DNA of 17,951 nucleotides from the NCBI GenBank assembly GCA_937973565.1, contig CALJKQ010000072.1:1-17951 (forward strand). Reading direction: 5' to 3'. Below the pieces are notes generated by a model. That model saw only the letters and a program-made list of their open reading frames with translations. It had not been told where the DNA came from and did no database searches. Shown here one piece after another: positions 7,433 to 13,899 of this stretch. A program made the translations under genes and the position numbers. Origin of the DNA: an uncultured Saprospiraceae bacterium. Lineage in GTDB: Bacteria; Bacteroidota; Bacteroidia; Chitinophagales; Saprospiraceae. Every line of letters starts with the position of its first letter. The first letter of the stretch is position 1.

Positions 7433-9565
7433 TTATTCAATGTTGTAATTAACTGTTGATTGGGTATTATAAAAGAAGAATGACAGAACATCTGCTGCTT
7501 CGTCTATTATTTTGGAAGTGGGTTTACCGGCTCCATGACCTGCACTCACATCAATCCTGATCAATACCGGTTTTGGTCCTTTTTGATGAGCCTGTAATGC
7601 CGCTGCAAATTTAAAGCTATGGGCAGGCACAACACGATCATCATGGTCAGCGGTTGTGATTAGGGTTGCAGGGTATTGATTGTCCTTGACATTGTGATAT
7701 GGTGAATATTTCAACAAATAAGGGAACATTTTGGGATCGTCACTTTTGCCGTAGTCGGTAGCCCAGGCCCAGCCAATGGTGAACAAATGGTAGCGCAACA
7801 TGTCCAAAACACCTACTGCAGGAAACGCAACGGCAAATAAATCGGGTCGTTGCGTCATACATGCACCTACCAGCAGACCACCATTGGATCCACCCTGGAT
7901 GGCCAGTTTTTCTTTGCTGGTATATTTTTGATCAATAAGGTAACTTGCACCTGCTATAAAATCATCAAATACATTCTGTTTGTTTTCCAGGGTTCCCGCT
8001 TTGTGCCATTCTTGTCCGAATTCACCTCCTCCTCTTATGTTGGCAACGGCAAGTATTCCACCGTTTTCCAGCAACGGTAGTCTTGATACACTGAAGGAAG
8101 GCGTAATCGAAACATCAAATCCTCCATACCCATACAGTAAAGTTGGATTGTTGCCATCTTGTTTCAATCCTTTCTTCTTTGTAATAAACATGGGTATCTT
8201 GGTTCCATCCTTACTGCTATACCACTCTTGAGTCGTTTCATATTCGTCAAAATTGAAGTCAACCACGGGCGACCTGAATACACGAGACGACAGATTATTC
8301 ATGTCCAGTTCATAAATGGTAGTAGGTCGGATGAAAGAAGTGAAAGAATAATATGCCTTACTATCTTGTTTTTTTCCTGAGATACCACCTATGGAACCTA
8401 TACCTGGCAACGATAGGTTTTGTATAAATTTACCATCCAAAGTATAGACCCTGACCTCTGAACTTGCATTGTGCATATAGGTTGCGAGAATTTTTCCACC
8501 ACAAATATTGACATCACTTAGAGGGTCTTTGTCTTCCGGAATCACATCGGTCCATACATCCGGTTGCTTCAGATCAAATTTGACCAACCTTTTTTTAGGG
8601 GCATTTTTATTGGTAGCCAACAAAAATACACCATCCCCCAAATGATCAACAAGGGTGTGGTCATTTTCAAAATTGTCTACTACCTTTATCATTTTCCTGG
8701 TAGGATCGGCAGTGTCCATGATCCAAAGTGTATTGCCGCTGGTTGATTCAGAAGTGCTGATGACGAGGTATTTTTCATCTTCAGTAGTTTGACCGTAAAC
8801 ATTGCGCTGTCCATTTTTGGAATCAACATATATCAATGGGTCTTCAGCCTGAGGCGTGCCCAATTTATGATAGTATAGTGCATGAAATTCATTTTTTCCG
8901 GAGAGAGCTGAACCTCCTTTGGGTGCAGGATATCTGGAATAATAAAAGCCATCTCCTTTCCAGGAGATTCCTGAGAACTTGATCCAATCCAGGGTGTCAA
9001 CAGTTGTTTTTCCTGTATTCAAATCCATAACAAATGCTTTGCTCCAGTCAGAACCACCCGCATTTAAAAAATAACCCAAAAATTTTCCGTCTGCAGAAAA
9101 ATCCATACTGCCCAATGAAACGGTTCCATCTTTAGAAAGGGTATTGGGATCAATAAGCACCTTGCCTTCTTTTTCAGGATCTTCGGTCACATATAGAACA
9201 CTCTGGTTCTGTAGTCCATCGTTTTTAAAATAATAATACTTGCCTCCTTCTTTGAAAGGGGTTCCATATTTTGCAAAATTCATGAGTTTTTCAAGGCGGT
9301 TCCTTACGGCTTTTCTAAATGGTATTTGGTCAAGATAACCGAAACTTATTTTATTTTGAGCCTCAACCCATACTTTGGTTTCACTGCTGTTGTCATCTTC
9401 TAGCCATCTGTATGGATCTGATACCGGAGTGCCATGGTAATTGTCCACTACACTGTCCTTTTTCGTTTCAGGGTATTTCACATCAATCATAGGATAATCC
9501 GTTTTTGGTTTTTGACATGCTGACCATAGTATGCATGTTAACAGACACAAGGTTCCAACTCTCAT
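7433..9565 (-). CDS. Prolyl oligopeptidase (family S9A), probable lipoprotein
   Basis: A 710-residue serine peptidase, the same length as porcine prolyl oligopeptidase, that cleaves short peptides after proline. An N-terminal seven-bladed propeller (about 75-440) gates a C-terminal alpha/beta hydrolase. The triad is visible: S560 in G-G-S-N-G-G, D642 in A-D-H-D-D-R-V-V-P, and H677 in A-G-H-G-A-G-K-P-T. Further family marks are Y-R-W-L-E-D-D (52-58) near the start and Y-G-Y-G-G-F (478-483) and R-G-G-G-E-F-G (511-517), which shape the oxyanion site. The N-terminus has a hydrophobic stretch ending in W-S-A-C17, a somewhat atypical lipobox, so the enzyme is probably a lipoprotein facing the periplasm or outer surface and not a cytosolic enzyme. 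The spacers are 43 bases to the upstream proline dehydrogenase gene and 31 bases to the redoxin gene. Its neighbour suggests use of proline-rich peptides as food. Identification is very secure; the lipid anchor is less so. Confidence 0.95.
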   Translation of the reverse strand: MRVGTLCLLTCILWSACQKPKTDYPMIDVKYPETKKDSVVDNYHGTPVSDPYRWLEDDNSSETKVWVEAQNKISFGYLDQIPFRKAVRNRLEKLMNFAKYGTPFKEGGKYYYFKNDGLQNQSVLYVTEDPEKEGKVLIDPNTLSKDGTVSLGSMDFSADGKFLGYFLNAGGSDWSKAFVMDLNTGKTTVDTLDWIKFSGISWKGDGFYYSRYPAPKGGSALSGKNEFHALYYHKLGTPQAEDPLIYVDSKNGQRNVYGQTTEDEKYLVISTSESTSGNTLWIMDTADPTRKMIKVVDNFENDHTLVDHLGDGVFLLATNKNAPKKRLVKFDLKQPDVWTDVIPEDKDPLSDVNICGGKILATYMHNASSEVRVYTLDGKFIQNLSLPGIGSIGGISGKKQDSKAYYSFTSFIRPTTIYELDMNNLSSRVFRSPVVDFNFDEYETTQEWYSSKDGTKIPMFITKKKGLKQDGNNPTLLYGYGGFDVSITPSFSVSRLPLLENGGILAVANIRGGGEFGQEWHKAGTLENKQNVFDDFIAGASYLIDQKYTSKEKLAIQGGSNGGLLVGACMTQRPDLFAVAFPAVGVLDMLRYHLFTIGWAWATDYGKSDDPKMFPYLLKYSPYHNVKDNQYPATLITTADHDDRVVPAHSFKFAAALQAHQKGPKPVLIRIDVSAGHGAGKPTSKIIDEAADVLSFFFYNTQSTVNYNIE

Positions 9566-9608
9566 GAATCAGTTTTAAATTAGGTTAATATGTTAACTTC
9601 TGAAGGAG

Positions 9609-10799
9609 TTATATCCCTCTTCTTTTGATTTCCTGATCAATCAGGGATAACTCCCTGCCCATTTCGCCTGTGATGGAAGTGTTCTCCTCAGCCCTGCGAA
9701 TCAAATAGGGTAAAACCTCTTTGACAGGTCCATACACAACATATTTTGCAACATTGTAACCTGCCTTCGCCAAATTGAAAGTGATGCAATCACTCATGCC
9801 CATCAATTGGCAAAAATTTAGATGGGGGTGACTTTTATCCAGTTTTCGTTCAGATATTAGTGTGGCTAATAGCATGTTACTTTCCTGGTTATGAGATGCA
9901 CAGCAGACAGATATCTTTTCATAGTGATCAACACAGAAAGTCAAAGCAAGATTATAATCGCGATCTGTATCTTCCTTGGTCTCCTGAATAAGACATTCGT
10001 AGCCCATTTCCTTTGCCCGGTTCCTCTCTTTTTCCATGTAGGCGCCCCTCACTAATTTGGCGCCTAACAAAAATTGTTTTTCTGTCGCTACTGCAAAGTC
10101 TTTTTTCAAGTCGGATAACTTGTCTTTTCGGTAAAGTTGATAGGTGTTGTACACAATTACTCTTTCCTTGTTGTACTTCTCCATCATCTCCATGGCAATG
10201 CTGTCTATGGGGTCTTGCATCCAGGTTTCTTCTGCATCGATGAAAACACCTACTCCATGTTCATGCCCTTTTGCACAAATCGAATCGACCCGTCTGGCGA
10301 ATGAATCATACTTTGACCTTTGTTCAGGTGTCAATACTTCTTTGTTTTGCATGGCTTCCAAAATACTGTTGTCTACGAGCCCGGTCAATTTAGTACTTAT
10401 TACAGGCACAGAATTGTTGCTTGCTGCCATTTCTATGGCCTTCATGTTTTGTGACATGACTGCATCAAATTCTTCGTCAGTATCTTTGGCTTCCGCTCCA
10501 TAATCAAGCACCGATAAGGTGTGAAATCGGTGGAGTTTATCTATGGCTTTCTGACAATCCAATAGATTTTCGCCACCACAGAATTGTTCAAAAATGGTTT
10601 CTTTGATTATATAATGGGATAAGGGTATGTTCAGTTTTATAGCCCATAATCCAAGTTTTGTTCCGGCTTTTACAAGGGTAGCATTATTCATGGCCCTGAA
10701 AAGCCTTTCCATTTTTTTTAGTTCAGCATTGCTTTTGGTGGAAAATGCGATTTCTGTGTTTCCAAAATCGGGTAGTTCTTTGGTTAATCCTTCTTCCAT
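9609..10799 (-). CDS. Proline dehydrogenase (monofunctional, FAD-dependent)
   Basis: A 396-residue enzyme that oxidises L-proline to pyrroline-5-carboxylate, passing electrons through FAD to quinone. It has only the dehydrogenase barrel, without the P5C dehydrogenase half of bifunctional PutA. Visible family motifs: V-L-D-Y-G-A-E-A-K (97-105); D-A-E-E-T-W (188-193); Y-N-T-Y-Q-L-Y-R-K-D (217-226); K-L-V-R-G-A-Y (248-254), which contacts FAD; A-S-H-N-Q-E-S (301-307); Q-L-M-G-M-S-D (331-337); and Y-G-P-V-K-E-V-L-P-Y-L-I-R-R-A-E-E-N (356-373), whose R-R-A-E-E-N binds the proline carboxylate. The ATG at 10797-10799 is nine bases after the aroE stop, which supports this start and co-transcription. 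No P5C dehydrogenase lies in the window, so that step must be encoded elsewhere. The prolyl oligopeptidase gene immediately downstream fits a proline-scavenging role. Confidence 0.93.
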   Translation of the reverse strand: MEEGLTKELPDFGNTEIAFSTKSNAELKKMERLFRAMNNATLVKAGTKLGLWAIKLNIPLSHYIIKETIFEQFCGGENLLDCQKAIDKLHRFHTLSVLDYGAEAKDTDEEFDAVMSQNMKAIEMAASNNSVPVISTKLTGLVDNSILEAMQNKEVLTPEQRSKYDSFARRVDSICAKGHEHGVGVFIDAEETWMQDPIDSIAMEMMEKYNKERVIVYNTYQLYRKDKLSDLKKDFAVATEKQFLLGAKLVRGAYMEKERNRAKEMGYECLIQETKEDTDRDYNLALTFCVDHYEKISVCCASHNQESNMLLATLISERKLDKSHPHLNFCQLMGMSDCITFNLAKAGYNVAKYVVYGPVKEVLPYLIRRAEENTSITGEMGRELSLIDQEIKRRGI

Positions 10800-10808
10800 T
10801 TTTATTCT

Positions 10809-11540
10809 TTATTTCAATCTATTCTTATTCCATATTTCCCAGGATGCTTCTGCCTGGTAAACCAACATTGGCAAGCCGTTTTGAATTTTGGCTCCCTGCT
10901 CTTGGCCTGATGTCAAAAATAATGTTTTTTTAGGATTGTAAATCAAATCGATGAGAAAATGTTGGTCACCTATCCACTCATAGGGTATGGGCGGTTTTTC
11001 ATTGTGATTGGGAGTCATACCTAATGGAGTTGTATTGATAATCAGTAGGTTGTCTTGTATTATAGGCTTGTCGATCTTTGCATATAACATCCCTTTGCCC
11101 CTTCTGTTTACTACGTGATAGTCTATTCCCAGTGCCGACAAGCTGAATTGTACTGCTTTGGAGGCACCGCCATTTCCCAATACCAAGGCACCGGGTCGAA
11201 GGTCTCCAATCAATTCGAGCAACGATTTTGTAAAACCTATCCAATCGGTGTTATAGCCAACGAACTTTCCATCTTCTTTTGCAATACAGTTTACAGCTCC
11301 AATTTGCGCAGCCTGTTCGTCTATGCGGTCTAAATAAGGTAAAACGGCACTCTTATAGGGTATAGTCACATTCAATCCGTCAATCCCACTCTTTAAAATA
11401 AAGCCTATATCCTCAATCTTCTCCAGTTCAAGCAAATCGTAGGAGGCATTGATGTTTTCTTCAGTGAATTTATTTTTAAAATAAGCAGGAGAAAAACTAT
11501 GACCTAGTTTTTTACCAATTAAGCCATATCGGGCACTCAA
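10809..11540 (-). CDS. aroE: Shikimate dehydrogenase
   Basis: NADP-dependent reduction of 3-dehydroshikimate to shikimate in the aromatic amino acid pathway. No ATG or GTG start exists in this frame. Two TTG codons are possible, at 11540 (243 residues) and 11558 (249 residues). I prefer 11540, because its TTG shares TTGA with the ridA stop, a four-base coupling overlap, and because the protein then begins M-S-A-R-Y-G-L-I-G, as the family does. Motifs in 243-residue numbering: shikimate-binding S-F-S-P (15-18); N-V-T-I-P-Y-K with catalytic K63; N84; N-T-D-W with D99; the nucleotide-binding L-G-N-G-G-A-S-K-A-V (121-130); N-R-R-G-K (144-148), where arginine suits NADP; and Q229 in M-L-V-Y-Q-A. 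The next gene starts nine bases downstream. The identity is secure; the start is not. Confidence 0.9.
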   Translation of the reverse strand: MSARYGLIGKKLGHSFSPAYFKNKFTEENINASYDLLELEKIEDIGFILKSGIDGLNVTIPYKSAVLPYLDRIDEQAAQIGAVNCIAKEDGKFVGYNTDWIGFTKSLLELIGDLRPGALVLGNGGASKAVQFSLSALGIDYHVVNRRGKGMLYAKIDKPIIQDNLLIINTTPLGMTPNHNEKPPIPYEWIGDQHFLIDLIYNPKKTLFLTSGQEQGAKIQNGLPMLVYQAEASWEIWNKNRLK

Positions 11541-11920
11541 TTCTTTACGGCTATGCAACTGATTTCTATGTTTACATATTTGGGTAAAGCTGCCACCTGA
11601 ACCAACTCACGGGCAGGCGCGTCTATCCCTTCGAAATATCGGGCATAAACAGCATTGATACGGCCGAACAATTCCATGTCTGTTACAAAGACCGAACATT
11701 TTACAATATGCTCAAAATTCATTCCGGCTTCATCCAAAACTGCCGACAAATTGTTTAATACCTGCTCAGTTTCAGCCTCAATGCTCTCGGTAATAATAAC
11801 TCCGGTTGCTGGATCAATGGCGATTTGCCCTGAAACATAAAGTGTATTGCCCGCTAAAATGGCTTGATTATATGGGCCAACTGGTGCTGGTGCGTTTTTA
11901 CTATTGATTATGGTTTTCAT
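11537..11920 (-). CDS. ridA: RidA family enamine/imine deaminase
   Basis: A 127-residue RidA/YjgF/UK114 protein, the usual length. RidA hydrolyses reactive 2-aminoacrylate and other enamines or imines released by PLP enzymes and so protects amino acid metabolism. Visible landmarks: A-P-A-P-V-G-P-Y16-N-Q-A; V-S-G-Q-I; the substrate-carboxylate arginine R104 in P-A-R-E-L-V; V-A-A-L-P-K; and E119 in N-I-E-I. The frame stays open upstream to about 12193, but the chosen ATG at 11918-11920 gives the family's standard M-K-T-I-I start, and the extension is not RidA-like and would lie inside the opposite-strand methyltransferase gene. It is the first gene of the minus-strand cluster, divergent from that methyltransferase with 24 bases between start codons, and its TGA overlaps the aroE start. 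Confidence 0.93.
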   Translation of the reverse strand: MKTIINSKNAPAPVGPYNQAILAGNTLYVSGQIAIDPATGVIITESIEAETEQVLNNLSAVLDEAGMNFEHIVKCSVFVTDMELFGRINAVYARYFEGIDAPARELVQVAALPKYVNIEISCIAVKN

Positions 11921-11931
11921 ATTGGAAGAAT

Positions 11932-11939
11932 TAACTTTG
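11932..11939 (+). promoter_or_regulatory. Candidate Bacteroidota -7 promoter element for the RsmF-type gene
   Basis: TAACTTTG is an exact match to the Bacteroidota -7 consensus TAnnTTTG. It ends five bases before the A of the ATG at 11945, so transcription would begin at or within a base or two of the start codon, giving a leaderless or nearly leaderless mRNA. The -33 element is weak: a TTG at 11904-11906 lies 25 bases upstream, longer than usual. It directly abuts the candidate -7 element of the opposite strand. Confidence 0.5.
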
Positions 11940-11970
11940 CAAATATGAGCAATCTTGACCACAAACCCAA
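11940..11970 (-). promoter_or_regulatory. Candidate promoter for the ridA-aroE minus-strand cluster
   Basis: On the minus strand, CATATTTG (11947-11940) matches the -7 consensus TAnnTTTG with one mismatch, and a TTG (11970-11968) lies 20 bases upstream of it, the usual -33 distance. Transcription would start near 11934 and leave about 14 bases of leader before the ridA ATG. No good match is seen in the short spacers further down the cluster, which supports a single main promoter here. The element overlaps the first codons of the divergent gene. Confidence 0.35.
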
Positions 11971-13333
11971 TATCGAGTTGCCGGTAAGTTTTGAGACATT
12001 GGTGCAACATTCTATACCGGCATACAAAGAGGCTTTGTTGGCTACCATAAAAGAGAACAAACCACCGGTTAGCATAAGACTTCATCCATTCAAATATCCC
12101 GGTTTGAACAACATGGAAAATAGGGTGCCATGGTGTGAATACGGACAATATTTGGAAGAAAGGCCTGTCTTTACGCTGGATCCATTGTTTCATGCCGGCG
12201 CTTATTACGTTCAGGAGGCTTCTTCAATGATTCTATACACGGTCCTGAAATCTTTGCCTTTGAAAGAAAGTCCAAGAATTTTGGATTTATGTGCGGCTCC
12301 CGGCGGTAAATCTACCCTCATTTTAGATTTTCTAAAAGGTAAAGGCCACTTGGTTGCCAATGAAGTAATCAAATCCAGAACCTCTGTTCTAGAAGAAAAT
12401 TTGATCAAATGGGGTTACAACAATGGAGTAGTAACCCAAAACGATCCTGCTGATTTTCATCATCTGCCTAACCATTTTGATGTTTTGATTATTGATGCGC
12501 CTTGTTCTGGAGAAGGAATGTTTAGAAAAGATCCGGCATCTATAAAGGAATGGTCTCTGGAAAATGTTGAATTGTGTGCCTCGCGTCAGAAACGAATTCT
12601 CACAGATGCTTTGCCTGCTTTGAACAATGGGGGCTTTCTGGTTTACTCTACTTGCACCTACAATGAAAAAGAAAACATGGAAAATGTTGCCTTTTTAGCA
12701 AGTGAACACGATCTCATCAATCTGTCTGTAGATGGAGTCGAAGCCTTGGGTGCCGTAGAACTTAGCTACCAGGATTTTAAAGGATATCAGATGATACCCG
12801 GAAAAGTTAAGGGGGAGGGTTATTTTTTTGCTTTGTTTAAAAAGAAATCTGGTCCCCAAATGGAGCATAGATTTAAGTCTACTTCACGTCTGAAAAAACT
12901 GGTCAAGAGAGAGCGATCTTCTCTTACAGAATGGTTCAGCGAAGAGGTGCTAGATCAACTGTTGATTCATGAAAATGGGGATGTTTACCTGTTCAATGAA
13001 ACGCTGACAGTGGATCTCGAATTGTACCTGGAGTCCTTAAAAGTGAAATATGCCGGCATTAAGATGGGTAAATTGGTTAAAGATGTATTTATACCCGAAC
13101 ATGCACTTGCCATGAGTATTGAAAAACTTTCTAAAAAACCCGAAGTAGAACTTTCTTACCATGATGCGCTGCGATTTTTGCAAAAAAGTTTGACCGTGGT
13201 AGATAGTAAGGAAAAATCCTGGATTTTACTTACGTATCAGTCGAGACCCCTAGGTTGGGCTAAGAATCTGGGCAATAGAATCAATAATTATTTGCCATCT
13301 CATCTTCGTATACATATGGATATTAACAGGTAA
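11945..13333 (+). CDS. rsmF: RNA cytosine-5 methyltransferase, RsmF/NOL1/NOP2/Sun type
   Basis: A 462-residue S-adenosylmethionine-dependent enzyme that makes m5C in RNA, probably 16S rRNA as RsmF does in E. coli. N-terminal helices (1-100) contain H-A-G-A-Y-Y-V-Q-E-A-S-S (84-95), a standard RsmB/RsmF motif. The SAM-binding core has L-D-L-C-A-A-P-G-G-K-S-T (113-124), motif IV D184-A-P-C187 followed by S-G-E-G, and motif VI Y-S-T-C237-T-Y. C187 and C237 are the two cysteines this family uses for product release and nucleophilic attack. The C-terminal region ends in L-G-W-A-K-N-L-G-N-R-I-N-N-Y-L-P, as in the RsmF C-terminal domain. The frame is open upstream to 11864, but the ATG at 11945 is preferred: it follows a -7 promoter element, and the upstream 27 codons overlap ridA and are not family-like. 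The exact target base is not provable here. Confidence 0.88.
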   Translation: MSNLDHKPNIELPVSFETLVQHSIPAYKEALLATIKENKPPVSIRLHPFKYPGLNNMENRVPWCEYGQYLEERPVFTLDPLFHAGAYYVQEASSMILYTVLKSLPLKESPRILDLCAAPGGKSTLILDFLKGKGHLVANEVIKSRTSVLEENLIKWGYNNGVVTQNDPADFHHLPNHFDVLIIDAPCSGEGMFRKDPASIKEWSLENVELCASRQKRILTDALPALNNGGFLVYSTCTYNEKENMENVAFLASEHDLINLSVDGVEALGAVELSYQDFKGYQMIPGKVKGEGYFFALFKKKSGPQMEHRFKSTSRLKKLVKRERSSLTEWFSEEVLDQLLIHENGDVYLFNETLTVDLELYLESLKVKYAGIKMGKLVKDVFIPEHALAMSIEKLSKKPEVELSYHDALRFLQKSLTVVDSKEKSWILLTYQSRPLGWAKNLGNRINNYLPSHLRIHMDINR

Positions 13334-13497
13334 GTCATTTGCTGGTTAAGGATTAATACACCATAAGCAGTTGACACACTGGCTCAAATTGTGATGCCTA
13401 TCATAATCTTTGTTGACTGTACTCATTAAAGTCGCCTGTCACTTATCGGAATTTTACAAAATGAATCGGCATTGGGTCGGTTTATAAATCAATTACG
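13334..13497. other. Intergenic region upstream of the pyruvate oxidoreductase operon
   Basis: These 164 bases separate the methyltransferase stop from the small unknown gene and should hold the promoter of the right-hand operon. No exact TAnnTTTG is present; TAATCTTTG at 13404-13412 is similar but has a three-base spacer. TTGACA at 13371-13376 has no well-spaced -10 partner. A short palindrome at 13388-13407 is listed separately. I see no strong intrinsic terminator, tRNA or small RNA signature. Confidence 0.5.
13388..13407. promoter_or_regulatory. Imperfect palindrome resembling a Crp/Fnr-family operator
   Basis: ATTGTGAT-gcct-ATCATAAT pairs eight bases on each side with one G-T wobble. 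The core TGTGA-N6-TCATA differs by one base from the Crp consensus TGTGA-N6-TCACA, and GTGAT-N4-ATCAT differs by one base per arm from the Fnr consensus TTGAT-N4-ATCAA. It overlaps the imperfect -7-like sequence at 13404-13412. It could be an operator for an oxygen- or redox-responsive regulator, or a weak hairpin after the methyltransferase gene; no long T tract follows. Confidence 0.3.
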
Positions 13498-13878
13498 ATG
13501 AAATATCAAAACCCAAATGATGTGTTGGCATTGGCTACCTTGCTCCTGGCCCAGGCAGAAAATGAAAGCAATCGGTCTGAAGAAGATGTTGTTATTCCCA
13601 CCATGGCAAGAGATGCTATATGGGCGGAAGTATTAATGATGAAATCATTTTTACAAAATGAAGGAGTTGCAACCGACGACCCTTGTCCTTTGGACAGATG
13701 TCTTCAATTGTGCAAAAACATTGATGACAGATTTTCTAGTTTGGATACGGAAACTTTGCACATTGCGCAACATCACACTACTTCCACAATGGATTTGGAT
13801 CTGCCCACTGCACGAAAATTGGTAGACCTGGCTAAGCATACGGCATCCATTATTTTTTCTCAAGCCCCAAGTTATTGA
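13498..13878 (+). CDS. Small acidic protein of unknown function at the head of the pyruvate oxidoreductase operon
   Basis: I do not recognise this 126-residue protein. It has no signal peptide or membrane segment and looks mostly helical and cytosolic. Three cysteines lie close together in the middle (C63, C68, C72, in D-P-C-P-L-D-R-C-L-Q-L-C), followed by a histidine group (H88, H92, H93). The N-terminal half is rich in Glu and Asp (N-R-S-E-E-D). The Cys/His grouping could hold a metal or cluster or act in thiol chemistry, but three cysteines do not match a standard ferredoxin or zinc motif. The ATG at 13498 is the first good start in an open frame. Its stop is 21 bases before the flavoprotein gene on the same strand, so the two are probably co-transcribed, which suggests a role alongside pyruvate oxidation. 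That role is inferred from position only. Confidence 0.75.
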   Translation: MKYQNPNDVLALATLLLAQAENESNRSEEDVVIPTMARDAIWAEVLMMKSFLQNEGVATDDPCPLDRCLQLCKNIDDRFSSLDTETLHIAQHHTTSTMDLDLPTARKLVDLAKHTASIIFSQAPSY

Positions 13879-13899
13879 TCCATTCAAACTCAACTAGCC

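Noticed and set aside
11864..11944. N-terminal extension of the methyltransferase by 27 codons
   Set aside because: The extension lies inside ridA on the opposite strand and upstream of the likely -7 promoter element; its Trp/Cys-rich residues do not resemble the family.
11921..12193. N-terminal extension of ridA by 91 codons
   Set aside because: It would be antisense to the conserved start of the methyltransferase gene, is rich in Trp, Phe and His without RidA-like features, and the family's normal start is present at 11920.
13371..13404. TTGACA and TATCAT as a sigma-70 type promoter
   Set aside because: The spacer is about 22 bases, too long for a good E. coli-type promoter, and this phylum's primary sigma factor prefers a different -7 element.
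13461..13487. Eight-codon ORF (M-N-R-H-W-V-G-L) just upstream of the small unknown gene, considered as a leader peptide
   Set aside because: Such short frames are common by chance, there is no ribosome binding site or attenuator-like hairpin set, and the peptide has no codon run that suggests attenuation.
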